Shown here in pieces: positions 34,556-46,199 of a stretch of 64,000 bases of DNA. The notes under the pieces are model-generated. The model did not search any database. It worked only from the letters and a program-made list of their open reading frames with translations, and was not told the origin of the DNA. Made by a program: the position numbers and the translations under genes. The DNA is from Lunularia cruciata (lineage: Eukaryota > Streptophyta > Marchantiopsida > Lunulariales > Lunulariaceae): NCBI GenBank assembly GCA_948567375.1, contig OX419756.1, positions 56,336,552 through 56,400,551 on the forward strand, written 5' to 3'. Positions within the stretch are counted from its first letter, which is position 1, and each line of letters begins with the position of its first letter.

Positions 34556-37500
34556 AAATGCTTGCACTGTCTACTACAGACCTCCAAACATTGCAATTTT
34601 AGTGGCAATGGAAAGCCTTTGACAAGACGCTCCAAAGAGATGCAGATCACTCCATTTGGACACATAATTACAAAGGTATGAGCACTGAAGTGTGCAAAAC
34701 AAAATCCCTACAAGAAGAAAAATCTTTGGAGTAGTTTCCTTCATAGTGAAGACTTCTTTGGTGGTTTAGTGGTCACCATCCTCACTAGAGAACTCTTGGT
34801 TGAGTGTCAATTATCCTTGGTGGCAGTTCTTTATCTAGGTCTTTGGGGCCAAAAGTGGTAGAGGCCAAAGGTCCTTTGGACCATCCTCTTTTTACCTTGG
34901 TATAGACAAGGATGAAGTTGAATAGTACCCAACCAAAAGGCTTCTCACCTAAACAGAACAATATGCTTCTTTATCCCTAAGAAAAAAAGTAGAAAAATGG
35001 AACAAACTTGCACTTTTAGGAAAATGTGTGCACTACACTTACATTGTCATATTAGCAATCAAACTTGACAGTAGAGGTGCATTAAGAGGCAAAGGAGGAC
35101 CCTTTGGGGTTGCAGATATGCCTTTCTTTAATTTCCCATATGTCTTTTTTTATTGTAGTTTCACCTTATATGGATTTTTGTTTCTTTCCATCTATTCCTT
35201 TAGTGTATATAGATCACAACCTCTATTAGTTCTACTTGATGTTCCATGCTTTAGTTATGTTTGTCTTCTCAATATACCACTCTACAATATTTCCACTTTG
35301 CTCGTAGGTACGGGTAGAAAGAGGAACTATCATAGGTAAGGCTCCTCATCTAGCATCCCATAATCCTTATGTGCAATTAAGGAGTAGACTAGACCATCGA
35401 CTCTTTTATAATACTTTTACTATGACCCAAGTTCAGCTTAATGGTTTTACCTCCATCTGTAGCCATGGCCTTTGCTCTCTCTAAAGGAGGAACCTACCTT
35501 GGTTGATTCTCCTATGAAAGATTCCATACCAAAGCCTCTTACTCCTACTATGATCCCTCCTCCTAGCTGTATAGACCCACAATCACTATAGGGTAAAACC
35601 ACTCTCCTTAGTTTTATAGAATTTCCACCACTATATCCACACCCTCCCTTGATGCCCTTAGCACATACTTACATAACACCTCATCAATGACCTACATATT
35701 CTGGCACAGATTGCCCATTAGTGGGCATTGGTCTAGCACAACATTGGTGCGAGCTAGATGCTTGTGGATAAAGGCAAAGGCTGCCACTCTACCTCCCTCA
35801 TCTCTTCATACATATCTTCTTTTTTAGGCTCCACTAGAGTCTTACTCCTAGTTATACTCTTTAGATCATATCTAGACATTCTTACATGGTTTTGGCTAGA
35901 TCTTGTATGTATACCAAGAGAGCTATTGCTACAACTTCTAGGCTCCATATTCTCTATCTTAGTGCAATCCATTTAGAAAATGAACAAGAGAGAGATGTAT
36001 CTACATAGACCTTATTAGCCCACTTCCCACAATGTACTTTGCTCCTACCAGCCTATGGAAGTGCATCAAGACAAAATGAAAGCACCTATAGGATTCATAG
36101 TTTCTTGAGAGAAGATTTACTAGCACTTAAGGATGAGTATATCATACATGCCAAAGTAGTACCCTATGAGGATTGAAAAGTCCTCACAATCCCATGCCCT
36201 TCCTCTAGAGCATCATTGCCTTTGTCACTCCTTGATGCTAGGCTTAGTACGGGAGTAAGATATGCAACCCAAGCACTAGCATCCTCTGAGAAAATGCCTT
36301 TCTCCTTTGATACTTTATTTGCATTACAAATGCTCCATCCATTGCCAAGGAAGAGCACCCCTCTTTCCTCCATGACCATCAGCCAAATGAGGAGATTTAG
36401 CTTATAGAGTTTATCTTTGCTCATGCTTGACTAGATTCTCTATGTTTCTCAATGAGTTGCTCAAAGATTAAATACTAGTCTTTGAGCACCTACATGATTG
36501 TTTTTCCTTATACACTCTAGATTCTAAGTTTTGTCTTCTCTTTGCTTTTTGCAACATATTGCTTTGTGTCTAGTGCTTCTTGGAGTAGCTCATTTGTTTG
36601 TTGCATCTTGTCTCCTTGCTATTTCAAAGGAGAAATTTGGTGGTTACTCCATAGTTATTGGGGATATTTTTCTCTAATTAGTTTCTTGTTTCTTGATATT
36701 TTTCTCTAATTAGTTTCTCTAATTGGTTTCTTGTTCAATTTGCTTACAACTATGGCTCTATTTGTCTTCTTTTTTTCCTCCACATCAATTTCTATGGCCA
36801 CTCTAGGTGGTTGCAAGATGGTCATTACTAGCATTGGAGTATCCTTAGATCTCTATCCCAATTGGACTGTTATCTAGGTGATGTTTCCAATGCTTTCAAT
36901 ACCATTTCTTGTCTAGCTTTGTTTTATACTCTTTGCTTAGCAAGGAATCAGATCCCTCCTTGATTCTATTTGTCCACACATTCTATGGCATAAAGATCCC
37001 TTTGTTTTGTAGTCACCATACTATTTCAAGAGACTTCAAATAATTTGCATCTGCCAAGGGTATACATTAGGAGATTGTGGTGCATACATTTTTGCATTAA
37101 TTTTTTCTTATTCATTTTTCATGCATTGTTTTTTCTTATTAATTTCAACTTATTTTGTGAAGAAATGATAGCTTACTTCACTCTTATGTGAGGGAAGCTC
37201 TAAGATAAAACATTCTTCAAAGTTGTGCCTATTGAGCCAACAACTTGAATGATAGATCATAAGCTAAAAGGTTAGCTAAAGGAAGAATGAAACATCAAAC
37301 ATTGTGCCAAAGAATGCTCAAAGGAAAATGGCTTTGGTGGAGAAGAACTTTGGACCAAAGATGTCTATACAAGAGAACCTTCAGCCCGGAGGCACTTTGG
37401 GCAAGGCCAAAACTCATCCAAATAATTTTCCCTAGTCTCACCTTGTCCTAGATGCAAAACATGTCAAGGACCATATACCAATTAGAATGCATTACCACCT

Positions 37501-38099
37501 AGTTCAAGTATAACTATTTCATTTCAAGAATGGTGGTTTGTATTCAAAGGAAGATTGTTGGCATTTGGCTAATTATTACTCACATTGGCAACCAAGACCA
37601 TTGAAGACAAGGATTTTTTGCATGTGCAGATGGTTACCACATTAAATGAGTGACAAGGACCAAAAGGAATGCCCAACCACTTCCTAGTCAAAGATTGACT
37701 CTAGACTTTGTTGATAGATCAAAGGGGCAAATGTAAAATTCCACTTTTCACAAAATATGTAATTGTCTTTAGTCTTGAATTGCAACTAGTTTCCCACCCA
37801 AGTCTTAGTTTAAAAGTTTTATTGCTTTCAACCAACCCATTTCTTCCTTCATCCTTTAGCACTTTGAGAGGATGGTGTTTGTCTACAAGACAATGTAGAA
37901 GTCTCCCAAAGCCATCCTTAGGACCTAGTAGTGAATCAATGGATGATGTATGATAGGAGAGAAATGATCCAAAGCAAGCATTTGTATTTTGTGCTCTAGG
38001 ATTGAGATATGCTTGACTTTGAGATCATTTATGAGATGATGGAGAGGAAGTAGAAAAATAGTAAGGGTTTCAAAGGGAATCCTTATGCCTAGATCAAAG
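34556..38099. other. Decayed intergenic DNA, no gene seen
   Basis: Short frames occur on both strands, but none resembles a known family. I read through all six frames for transposase and retrotransposon motifs and found none that I could defend. Confidence 0.4.
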
Positions 38100-39080
38100 A
38101 GCATTGAAAGAATGTACTTGGTCAAAATGTAAACCCATCTAGGGCAAGCATAATCAATGCTAAGTGTTCAAACAAGGAGTTGAAAAGGGAGATCAAGACC
38201 ACTTTTGGAGAACCATACAACCAAAAAAGTAGTTGGCAATTCAATTCTAAGGATCTAGCCTAAAGGGTGATAGTAGAAGTAATTATGAGGTTGTTCCACC
38301 ACAAATGGACAACTTACTTAACAAATAGTCTAGCAATGTTTTTCCACAACATGTATGAGGGTGAACCAATGAATTGGGTTTGCATGATCTATCTACAAGC
38401 CCAAACCCTTCATCAAGACTTTTTACAAGAAGTACAAGAAGAAAGAGCTACACACATAGCACTCTTTGTGATCCATTTCTACATGGGTCTCAATTTGTTG
38501 AAGGAAGAAGAGCACAAAAGGTTCCTTGGCCATTAGCTCATAAGATACTTTGCTTCCCAACTTGAAGGGAAGTCAATGATCAAGAAGTATTGAGAAGTAG
38601 ATGCAAGATTTTCAAGGACAAGCAATTTTGTGCATGTGGTGGAAGAATTAGTGGGACCAAAAACAAAGAAGAAGTGTGCTCCTCCCCCTATCAAGATAGT
38701 TACTCCAACCAAGAAGAGAGCAAAGAAGAACCTTCCAGTTATCAAAGTAATTTTAGATGAGGAAGAAGAAGCAACTTCAAAGGAAGACACCAAGGAGAAG
38801 GAGGAGGAAGAAGAAGAAGAAGAAAAAGAGTAGCAATATGAGGATGCTCAATAAGCTTCCCATCCGGAACCCGTTGTGATCAATGAAGAGAAGGCAAAAG
38901 ATGAAGGAGTGCATGAGGGGACTGCAAGTCCACTACCTAAACCACCCCTCAGCCTCACTCCTCAATCCACATCTTTGGACAAGAAGACCATTCATTAGGA
39001 AGGAGAAGAAGAACTTTGGCCCAAAGTTCAAGAATACATTGAGTAGAGAGGGGCCAATGAAGAGAAAGAGACATTGAAGC
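38100..39080 (+). pseudogene. Relic of an unrecognised acidic protein
   Basis: One + frame stays coherent for about 320 codons apart from single stops, several of which would be CAA or CAG if C-to-T changes were undone. The first part (38130-38536) is mixed hydrophobic/charged (MYEGEPMNWVCMIYLQAQ, HIALFVIHFYMGL). The middle has basic PPPIKIVTPTKKRAKK. The following segment is strongly acidic (38757-38833, Glu runs), then Pro-rich. The consistent frame shows it was once a real protein. The architecture resembles hypothetical proteins carried by plant transposons, but I do not recognise the family. Confidence 0.5.
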
Positions 39081-41219
39081 AAGGGAATAACAAAATGAGC
39101 CATTTTTCCATCATCATATCTTGTGCTCACCATGTTCTAGTAGAAGGATCTGATTCTATCAGATGATAGGAATATCAGTTTGAGAGATTTAATTGTTCAT
39201 GCTATAAGTGATAAACATATTTAACTAAATTTTGCCCTGCTAAAAAAGAGTCTTGAGCTCATTCAATATTGCAAACTCTTGCTATGAATAATGCTAATTA
39301 GATGATCTGATACTTGGTATAGGTTGAAATTCTTGAAGTCTTGTTTTTACTCTCCTTGTTCTTTGATCTTTAAATCTTTGATTGGAATCTCCTGTTTGAC
39401 TTGCAACATCACCGATCATGAAGTGCTTTGAAGCAAAAGTAACAAAAAAACGTTCTTGCCCCATCCATGCAAACTTCATGAATTTGATTCCACTTGGATA
39501 ATTGACAAACTCAAAGATTGTAGTGTTATATTTGCTTCAAACTCTTTTGTAGTCTCAAGCATCTTAAATATTAGTGAATTTCTTTCCTTAAGGAAGCTCT
39601 TGCAAGCATTTTGTGGCATATTATTATTACAAGCAAACAAATTTATATGAAAGTGGTGCATATAGAGGAATTGGATTTGCTTTAATATTGATGTTTAAGA
39701 GAGAAATTTGACAATCTATTGGTCATCAAAACAACACCTTATTGATTTAATCTAAATAGCCAAGTGGCTTTGATTGCTACATTGAAAGCAAAAGCCATTC
39801 TTGTCAAGGTTGTTTTGTCAAAGTAATTGATGTTGCTAAAAACCATCAAGGTCAAGTTGTATGATCTTATCTTGAAGGTTTTGTTTAAAACTGTAAAATC
39901 ACCATATATTTGGCATATAATATCAAAGCTTTTGGACATAAATCTATTCAATTCTCATTGAAGCATCATAAAGGATATCAAAAATACCACCATTAGCAAG
40001 AATTCTTTCACCATTTCCATGAATGCATTGACAATATTTGAATTGCTACCATAAGCCCTACTTCTTCTTTTGGCTTTGACTTGATAGATGAAAGTATCCT
40101 CATTATCAATATTTGGCCATTGAAACCTCATCATGCACCAAAGCTTCCTTTTGGAAACAAGGTACCTATCTCTATCATGAAATCTAGTTCTTTTGGTTTT
40201 AACTCAACTTCAAAACACCATCAAGTGTGCTTCATGAGATATAGTGATTGTGTTCCATATAGATGTTTCTCCCTTGATAATGTATTCCTTATCTTGTAAG
40301 AGATATTTGAACATGATTTTAAATGTGCACTTATTTTTACAAGATTAGCCAATTCTATGATATAAAAACCCTCATTGTGTAACATCTTCATTTTTGGAAT
40401 GCTCTAGAGGCCTTGTTTAATCCATCTTAAAAGTAGTCTTGCCTATTATACAACCTTTTTTTGTGCACTTTCCCAAATATGAGGTAGTAGGCCAACTTCA
40501 AAAGAGGCAAAATGATGGCTCACAAGTTTTGAGAGCCAACTAGCTACATTGAGCCATAGCTAAATTTTAGAGCCATGAGTATTAGCATATTAGTCAAATT
40601 GTTGATTAGCATAATCAAGATTAGGTTTTAACGTAGATTGCATCACAATCAAGTCCAAGAAACAAGCATTTATGGTCAATAATTGTTATCTCAAAAAGAC
40701 ATAGAATTTGAAAGTCTGCTTGTCATTGATAATCAAACACCACAATCATCATCTCTGATAGAAAATCTCACTATGTATAGGAGAAAATGAAAGAATAATA
40801 AAAGGTTTCTCATGAATATGGGATCATTTTGAGAGTATGGAATGTTTGTCCATGAAAGTTCAAAATGTTTTTTTGTATGCACGCTTGACTTCAAGTGGTG
40901 TTTTTATATATCATCTCAAGGTTGCCCATAAAATTAGTTAAGATTGTGGGGTGGCTCAAGACCCTAAGTGGACAACATCATCTAATATTGGAGTTTTAGA
41001 TTGACATGATATTATGAGTGATGAATGACATGCAGAAGTATTGGAAGCTCTAGTACTATGGATTGCAGATGACAAACAATCATTTGTTACCGTCCAAAAA
41101 CCATTGCTGTCAAAAATTGCATATTGATACCATGTTGACATTATAGAATTCCCAATTGGTAAACACTTGGTAGAGCTCTTGAAAATAAGTTTGTAGCTGC
41201 CAACTTAAAACTTAGTTTG
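39081..41219. other. Decayed intergenic DNA, no gene seen
   Basis: AT-rich, with no frame or motif I can assign. It may include the worn 5' part of the hAT element that follows. Confidence 0.4.
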
Positions 41220-42530
41220 CTATTGGTGTAAATTCTTGCTTTTGGGCTTACTTTGGATTGTTGGCCATCAAGAGTATATCAAGGTTATATTGTTGTCATG
41301 GTTCATTAGATGGATAAAAATTGGTAGCTCTAATCTACAATCTTGGTATTTCAGTTATTTTCCACCTCTCCACAATGCAACTACTACTATCAATATTGTA
41401 TTCAAAATATTGCACAAGTTCAACTTATCAATTCATGTGGATATTACTACAGACAGTGGTGTTAAAATGCAAAATACAATGAAATAACTAGCAAATTTGT
41501 GAGTGATCAAATCCTTGGTAGCATGAATGAACACTTTCATATTTGTTGCATATGTAATGTGATCAATTGCACTATCAAGTACACATAGGATTGTGTAAAA
41601 GGCAACATCAACAAAGTGCATGATATGTTGAAGCATGTTTACTATAACAATTTGATGTAGTTGGAATGTGTTCAATTCAAGTTTTTTGGGTCACATAAAT
41701 ATTCTTGATAATCTTGGTTTCTACTATGGTGAAGATTGGAATTCATTATTTACAATGGTAAATTCTTGCTATGAATTATGCAATATGGGTTAGCTTTTTG
41801 CTACAATGTCGGATTGTGCCATTTTCCAGAGGGAATAGTAAGTACTTATTCTGACTTTCTTTGCATTGAAAACATCATGACTGATATAGCTTTGTCAAGA
41901 TCCTATGTGATAGTATCTCTCCATCCAATTATATTGAATTCTCTTCTAGCCCATTGCAAAAGCACTATCTTGGGGAATTGTTGTACTAGACTTACAATGC
42001 CATAGACAAAAATTACACCTACAATGATGAAGCCTAAACTTCTAAAGTATAAGATCACTTGTTGTGTTTTTTGCCCAAACTAGCTTTACTTTTTTATCCA
42101 AGTAAGGATAGATGTCACATTGATATGGGTGTTGTTGTAAATAATATTAGATAGATCCTTGTCAATGAGTATGCGACAAAGCAAATTCATTTTAGAAGCT
42201 TAGACAAATTGATATAGAGCAGAAGATAAATATATCACTTAGTTGATGAGTGTGCATCCTAGTGAAGATGAAGATGAGGACAAAGTGTTCCGCTGTCTAA
42301 AAATCATAGAGAAATCAGACCAGGCTTGCAAGAAGATACTTGAGTGGTGGAAAACTTCTGGTTTAAGTCAATTTCCATTTCTTGCTTGTCTTGCCAAGGA
42401 AAGATCTGTTGTCATAGGATCTTTAGTTCCTTCAAAATTGGCCTTATTTTATAGTGTGTATTTTGTTGAATCAACACACTCAAGCATATCTGCCATCAAT
42501 CTAGAAATGAGTATGCTTTTACAATCTTGA
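41220..42530 (+). pseudogene. hAT-family transposase relic
   Basis: The + strand keeps pieces of a hAT transposase in shifting frames. Near 41260-41490 are HQEYIKVI and VDITTDSGVKMQNTMK, the region around the second catalytic Asp where hAT proteins have TTDNG followed by a conserved block. The C-terminal dimerisation region (42243-42530) reads ILEWWKTSG.SQFPFLACLAKE, then STHSSISAINLE. Functional hAT proteins cut and paste DNA and leave 8-bp duplications. I found no terminal inverted repeats. Frames are broken many times. Confidence 0.65.
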
Positions 42531-42649
42531 AACCGCACCATGGATGTCCTTACATCCATTGATTAAAGAAGAAGGTATAGATTTATAATCTACATTTATA
42601 TTCTTGATTCTCAAGTTGATGTTGCTCAACATGAAATAGAGTATATTAT

Positions 42650-42960
42650 TTTTCTATCATATGTAGTGTTCTCCCCTGACACGTGGTCTCCAAGGATCTG
42701 AGCTCACATGAGAAATTTCATTCTAAGGGTTGCAAGATTCTATTTTCAATTTTAATTTTCTATTATTTGCAATGAGAAATTTCTTTCTAAGGGTTGCAAG
42801 ATTTTATTTTCAGTTTTTTTCCTATCATTTGGAATGTTCTCCTTGGACATGGAGTCTCCCAGCTATGATCTCACCTGAAAATTTCTTTGTAAGGGTCACA
42901 AGATTCTATTTTCATTTTTCATTTTTGGTCATTTACAATGTGTTCTACTTGGATGTCTCG
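42650..42960. repeat. Imperfect tandem repeat, ~120-bp unit with a shorter inner unit
   Basis: Variants of GAGAAATTTCTTTCTAAGGG followed by TTGCAAGATTCTATTTTC occur at about 42710, 42774 and 42877. A second phrase (GTTCTCC..GACA.G..GTCTCC) occurs near 42668 and 42836. The pattern is a partly expanded tandem array just downstream of the hAT relic. Confidence 0.6.
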
Positions 42961-44595
42961 ATTATCATCCCCCAATCACTCATTCAATTTGATATTTCTA
43001 TCATGTCAAGCTTCTTTTTTTTGCAGAACTGACTCCTCTATTCTGTTTGTCTTCTTTTTGCAAATTAGTACATATTGGATATCACCCTCTACTGAAATCA
43101 TAATTAGTGTAATATTTTAGTCTTGAGCTTAAGGTTTAGGGTTAGGTAGGATATGGACATTGACCTGTTTTTGACTATTGGCTAAGGTTACCTTACCTTT
43201 TGCTTTTAAAATCTTCATATTGCTTAAAATTTGACTGTATGTAACATACATTGATATGGATCACTCACTACTTCATTGCAGCAAGTTCACTCCTTTTTTC
43301 CTCTTTTCTTTTTTATTTGTGTGATTTTTCCTTGTATTATTATTCTTTGTTCAACTATGTTTTTGAACATTCATGACACTCTCATAAGCATTGTGGCAAT
43401 TCAAAAAATATAGGATTTCATATGATGTCTATTAAGGGATGTTTATTGATTTTGAGCCTTGGTCTATAATTTGTGACCTCAAACTAGAGTATGAGGGTTT
43501 CTTATTAGCATTATTTTTTCCTTCTCTTATATTACCCATCTAGAACAATCAATTATTGTCAATTGGGTCTCTATTAGATTGGGGTTGGTCAAGATTGGTC
43601 TTAGTTTATTTTCTTGACTATCATCTTGACTAAGGTGGAGCTGTCCAGTTATCTAACTTTGATTTGATTGTGAACTTATCCCTCTTGTAGTCAGTCATGG
43701 CTTTGATAGTATCCATAAAGCTTGTTTGAAGAATAAGAGCACTCTCTATTGTGAGCTTTTGGATAATATTAGATAGTGATTTTCCTTCTTTCATATTATA
43801 GAAACACTCTTGTCATTTGAGCACATGTCAACTTTAACACTCAGTGAGTTACCCTTTGTATCAATGCTAGTTTTCACAGTGCCAAAAATTTGCAATGTAC
43901 TATTTGTCAATTAATCTTCTCAATTGAAAAGATGTTACTTGGAGGTCCTATGAGAGGTTGAGAGTTAAACTTGGAAATGCATTCTCTTGAAAGGTTGATT
44001 GGAGGATCAAGGAATTTTCTTACCATCAACAACTACGCCACATATTTGTAGAGTGTTTCTATGAAGTAGATGCCATCCCAAGTGGTATGCTCCTTTTGAT
44101 TGTCACATGCTATAGAGTTATAGAACCATTTGCTATCAACCATCCCATGAAATCTACATCTATCAACTAAATTGTACTTGTACTTGTCACTTGTTCCACA
44201 ACAAGATATTAGAGTCTTATCCGGGGCAAAACTTATTACAAAGTCAAAAAAACTTCTTGTGAGCCAAAAAAATCAAAGGAAAAAATAGTGTTTAGAGATT
44301 AGCATAAGTTCATGTCCAACCATATTCCATGTGACCTTGAAGACTATATGCATCCACACTTAATGCGCACAAACTTTTTTATAACATATCATTGGGGGTG
44401 GAAGATTTTGTGTGCATTATGAAACCTTCTTTGAATATACTTAATTGAGAACTTGTTGAGTCTGACAGTTTGCTGATTTTGAACAACAATAGTTGATTAG
44501 ATATAAATAAGCGTTGCTTTAGCAACTTGTAGCGCTTGACGTACTACTTTTTGGGAAAATGTTGAAATTACCATGTGATGTGTTATTTAGGATAT
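42961..44595. other. Decayed intergenic DNA, no gene seen
   Basis: AT-rich sequence, without recognisable coding remains. Confidence 0.4.
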
Positions 44596-45172
44596 TGTAA
44601 TGCCATTAGCTAGACAAATTATCTAGAGGTGAAAATTGGCTTGGTAATATCTTTAGTGATGTCATATACAATGATCTAAGTAGATCAAATTGAGGTGTCA
44701 TCAAAAGAGTACTTCCACTAATAGTGCAAAGGTTGAAAACACCTTGAAAACTTTAAAACGCCTGAATAAAAGAATTAGGCCTCAAAAAATGGAATCCTAA
44801 CATCCCCCTTTTTAGTGAAAAATTTCCTCCCTTTTTTATCTCAACTAAATCTTTCCAACGGTACATCACCCATGCTATTTTGAACTTCCTACAAGAATAT
44901 TCCCCAAAGATTCTTTTTGGTCAAACTTGTTTGATCAACCAAATAGGACAAGAATCAACATGTCAGCAATCCATGCAGTTAATCTAAGGGTGTAGCTTGC
45001 CAACATGTCACCAATCCATATATCTATCCAAGGGTGTAGATCTCTTTGAGTGGATCCTCTTTGCTATATAATAAAGACAAGGTACTTATTGGGGCATCAA
45101 AGTATTAAAGAATGGAACTTTAAGTTTCTCTTGTATTTATTCTCTTGTGTTTCTCTTGTCCAAAAGGTTATA
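44596..45172 (+). repeat. Ancient LTR related to elements B and C
   Basis: Read on the + strand it aligns end to end with the reverse complement of the B/C LTRs. Shared phrases include GGCTTGGTAATATC, TCATCAAAAGAGTACTTCC, AATTAGGCCTC, TTTGGTCAAACTTG, GACATGTCA-type blocks and CTATATAATAAAGACAAGG (TATA region). It starts TGTAATGCC and ends near GGTTATA. It is ~577 bp because it has only one copy of the ~156-bp unit that is doubled in B and C. It is strongly diverged, so it is an early relative, probably a solo LTR. Confidence 0.75.
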
Positions 45173-45779
45173 GATATTGATTATGCCAATGGATGCATCA
45201 AATATTTCTGGTGTGCAGTATGAGAAGCTCTACCGCTTGAGTCTTATGGCGGACCGTAATCATTTCATAGGTGAAAGTCAATCTCTAGTAGTGTGTCAAT
45301 AGGATTGTTGCTTGAAATCAATAGTCTATACCAACACTCATTTTTCTATGCATAGCTTGCACCAATGAAGGCCATTTTCTCTACCTTATGTCTGATTGCT
45401 CTGATCTTTCTTTCATAGTAAGAATTGGGAGTATCAAGGGAGTATGAGTTTTTAAGGATTGCATTTTAACAATCAATTCTATTATAAGTTCATGGACTGA
45501 AAATTATTTTTGCAGATTATATCTTTTCCTTGCTCTCATATTAATGTAGATGTGGCTTTTGTTACCATCAAGACAATGTCAAGAACTCATTGCTTTATAC
45601 CTACTTCCCCAAATTATAAACTATTTCAATCTATGGAAAGCTAGTTTATGTATAGACATAAATTATTTTATTTTATGTCTATCCATATCAGCCAATCAGA
45701 TACACTCATCCCACACTTCACTTCGAAGACAATCCTACAATCTCAACTCTATGTTCTTGAATCCTATAAAAATGACAGT

Positions 45780-46150
45780 TGAACATGCGATCGCTTCAAC
45801 TATGGTCGTTAATGAGAAGAAGATCAAGTTAGACATTGAATTACCAATGACTATTGTGGATGCTTCTTTTGAGGAACATGAATGTTTGATTTGGTCATTA
45901 TGACTAGAATGTTGAGTTGGACATCAAATTACATGTTGTTTTACTTGCTGATTTAAATATAGATACTCTTGTGGCTATTGCAGATGCTTCTTCACAAGAA
46001 AATGAGTTATCTAATATGGTTGTCTATGAGGAGAACGTTGCATCAAACATCAAATTACCAATTTTTTTACTTGCTGATTTACCTGTGCATACTCATGTGA
46101 CTATTTGTGAATAATTCTTTGGAGGAACATAAGTTATTTGATCAAGTAGA
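45780..46150 (+). repeat. Degenerate ~126-bp coding repeat upstream of the FAR1-like relic
   Basis: About three worn units of roughly 42 codons follow one another on the + strand, in two frames. Recurring residues are LDIELP / LDIKLH / SNIKLP, LLADL, then VAIADAS or TIVDAS, an acidic stretch, and MVVYEEN or MVVNEKK. It may be the N-terminal repeat of the MULE/FAR1-type protein that follows. No known repeat family was recognised. Confidence 0.5.
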
Positions 46151-46199
46151 CAATAAAGTTAAAGTTGAAGCCAATGTTTGAAGAATCCCCTTTTCCTCT

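Noticed and set aside
39294-39951. Possible Ty1/copia gag remains on the - strand
   Set aside because: Some residues looked copia-like, but no zinc knuckle, protease or RT motif could be confirmed.
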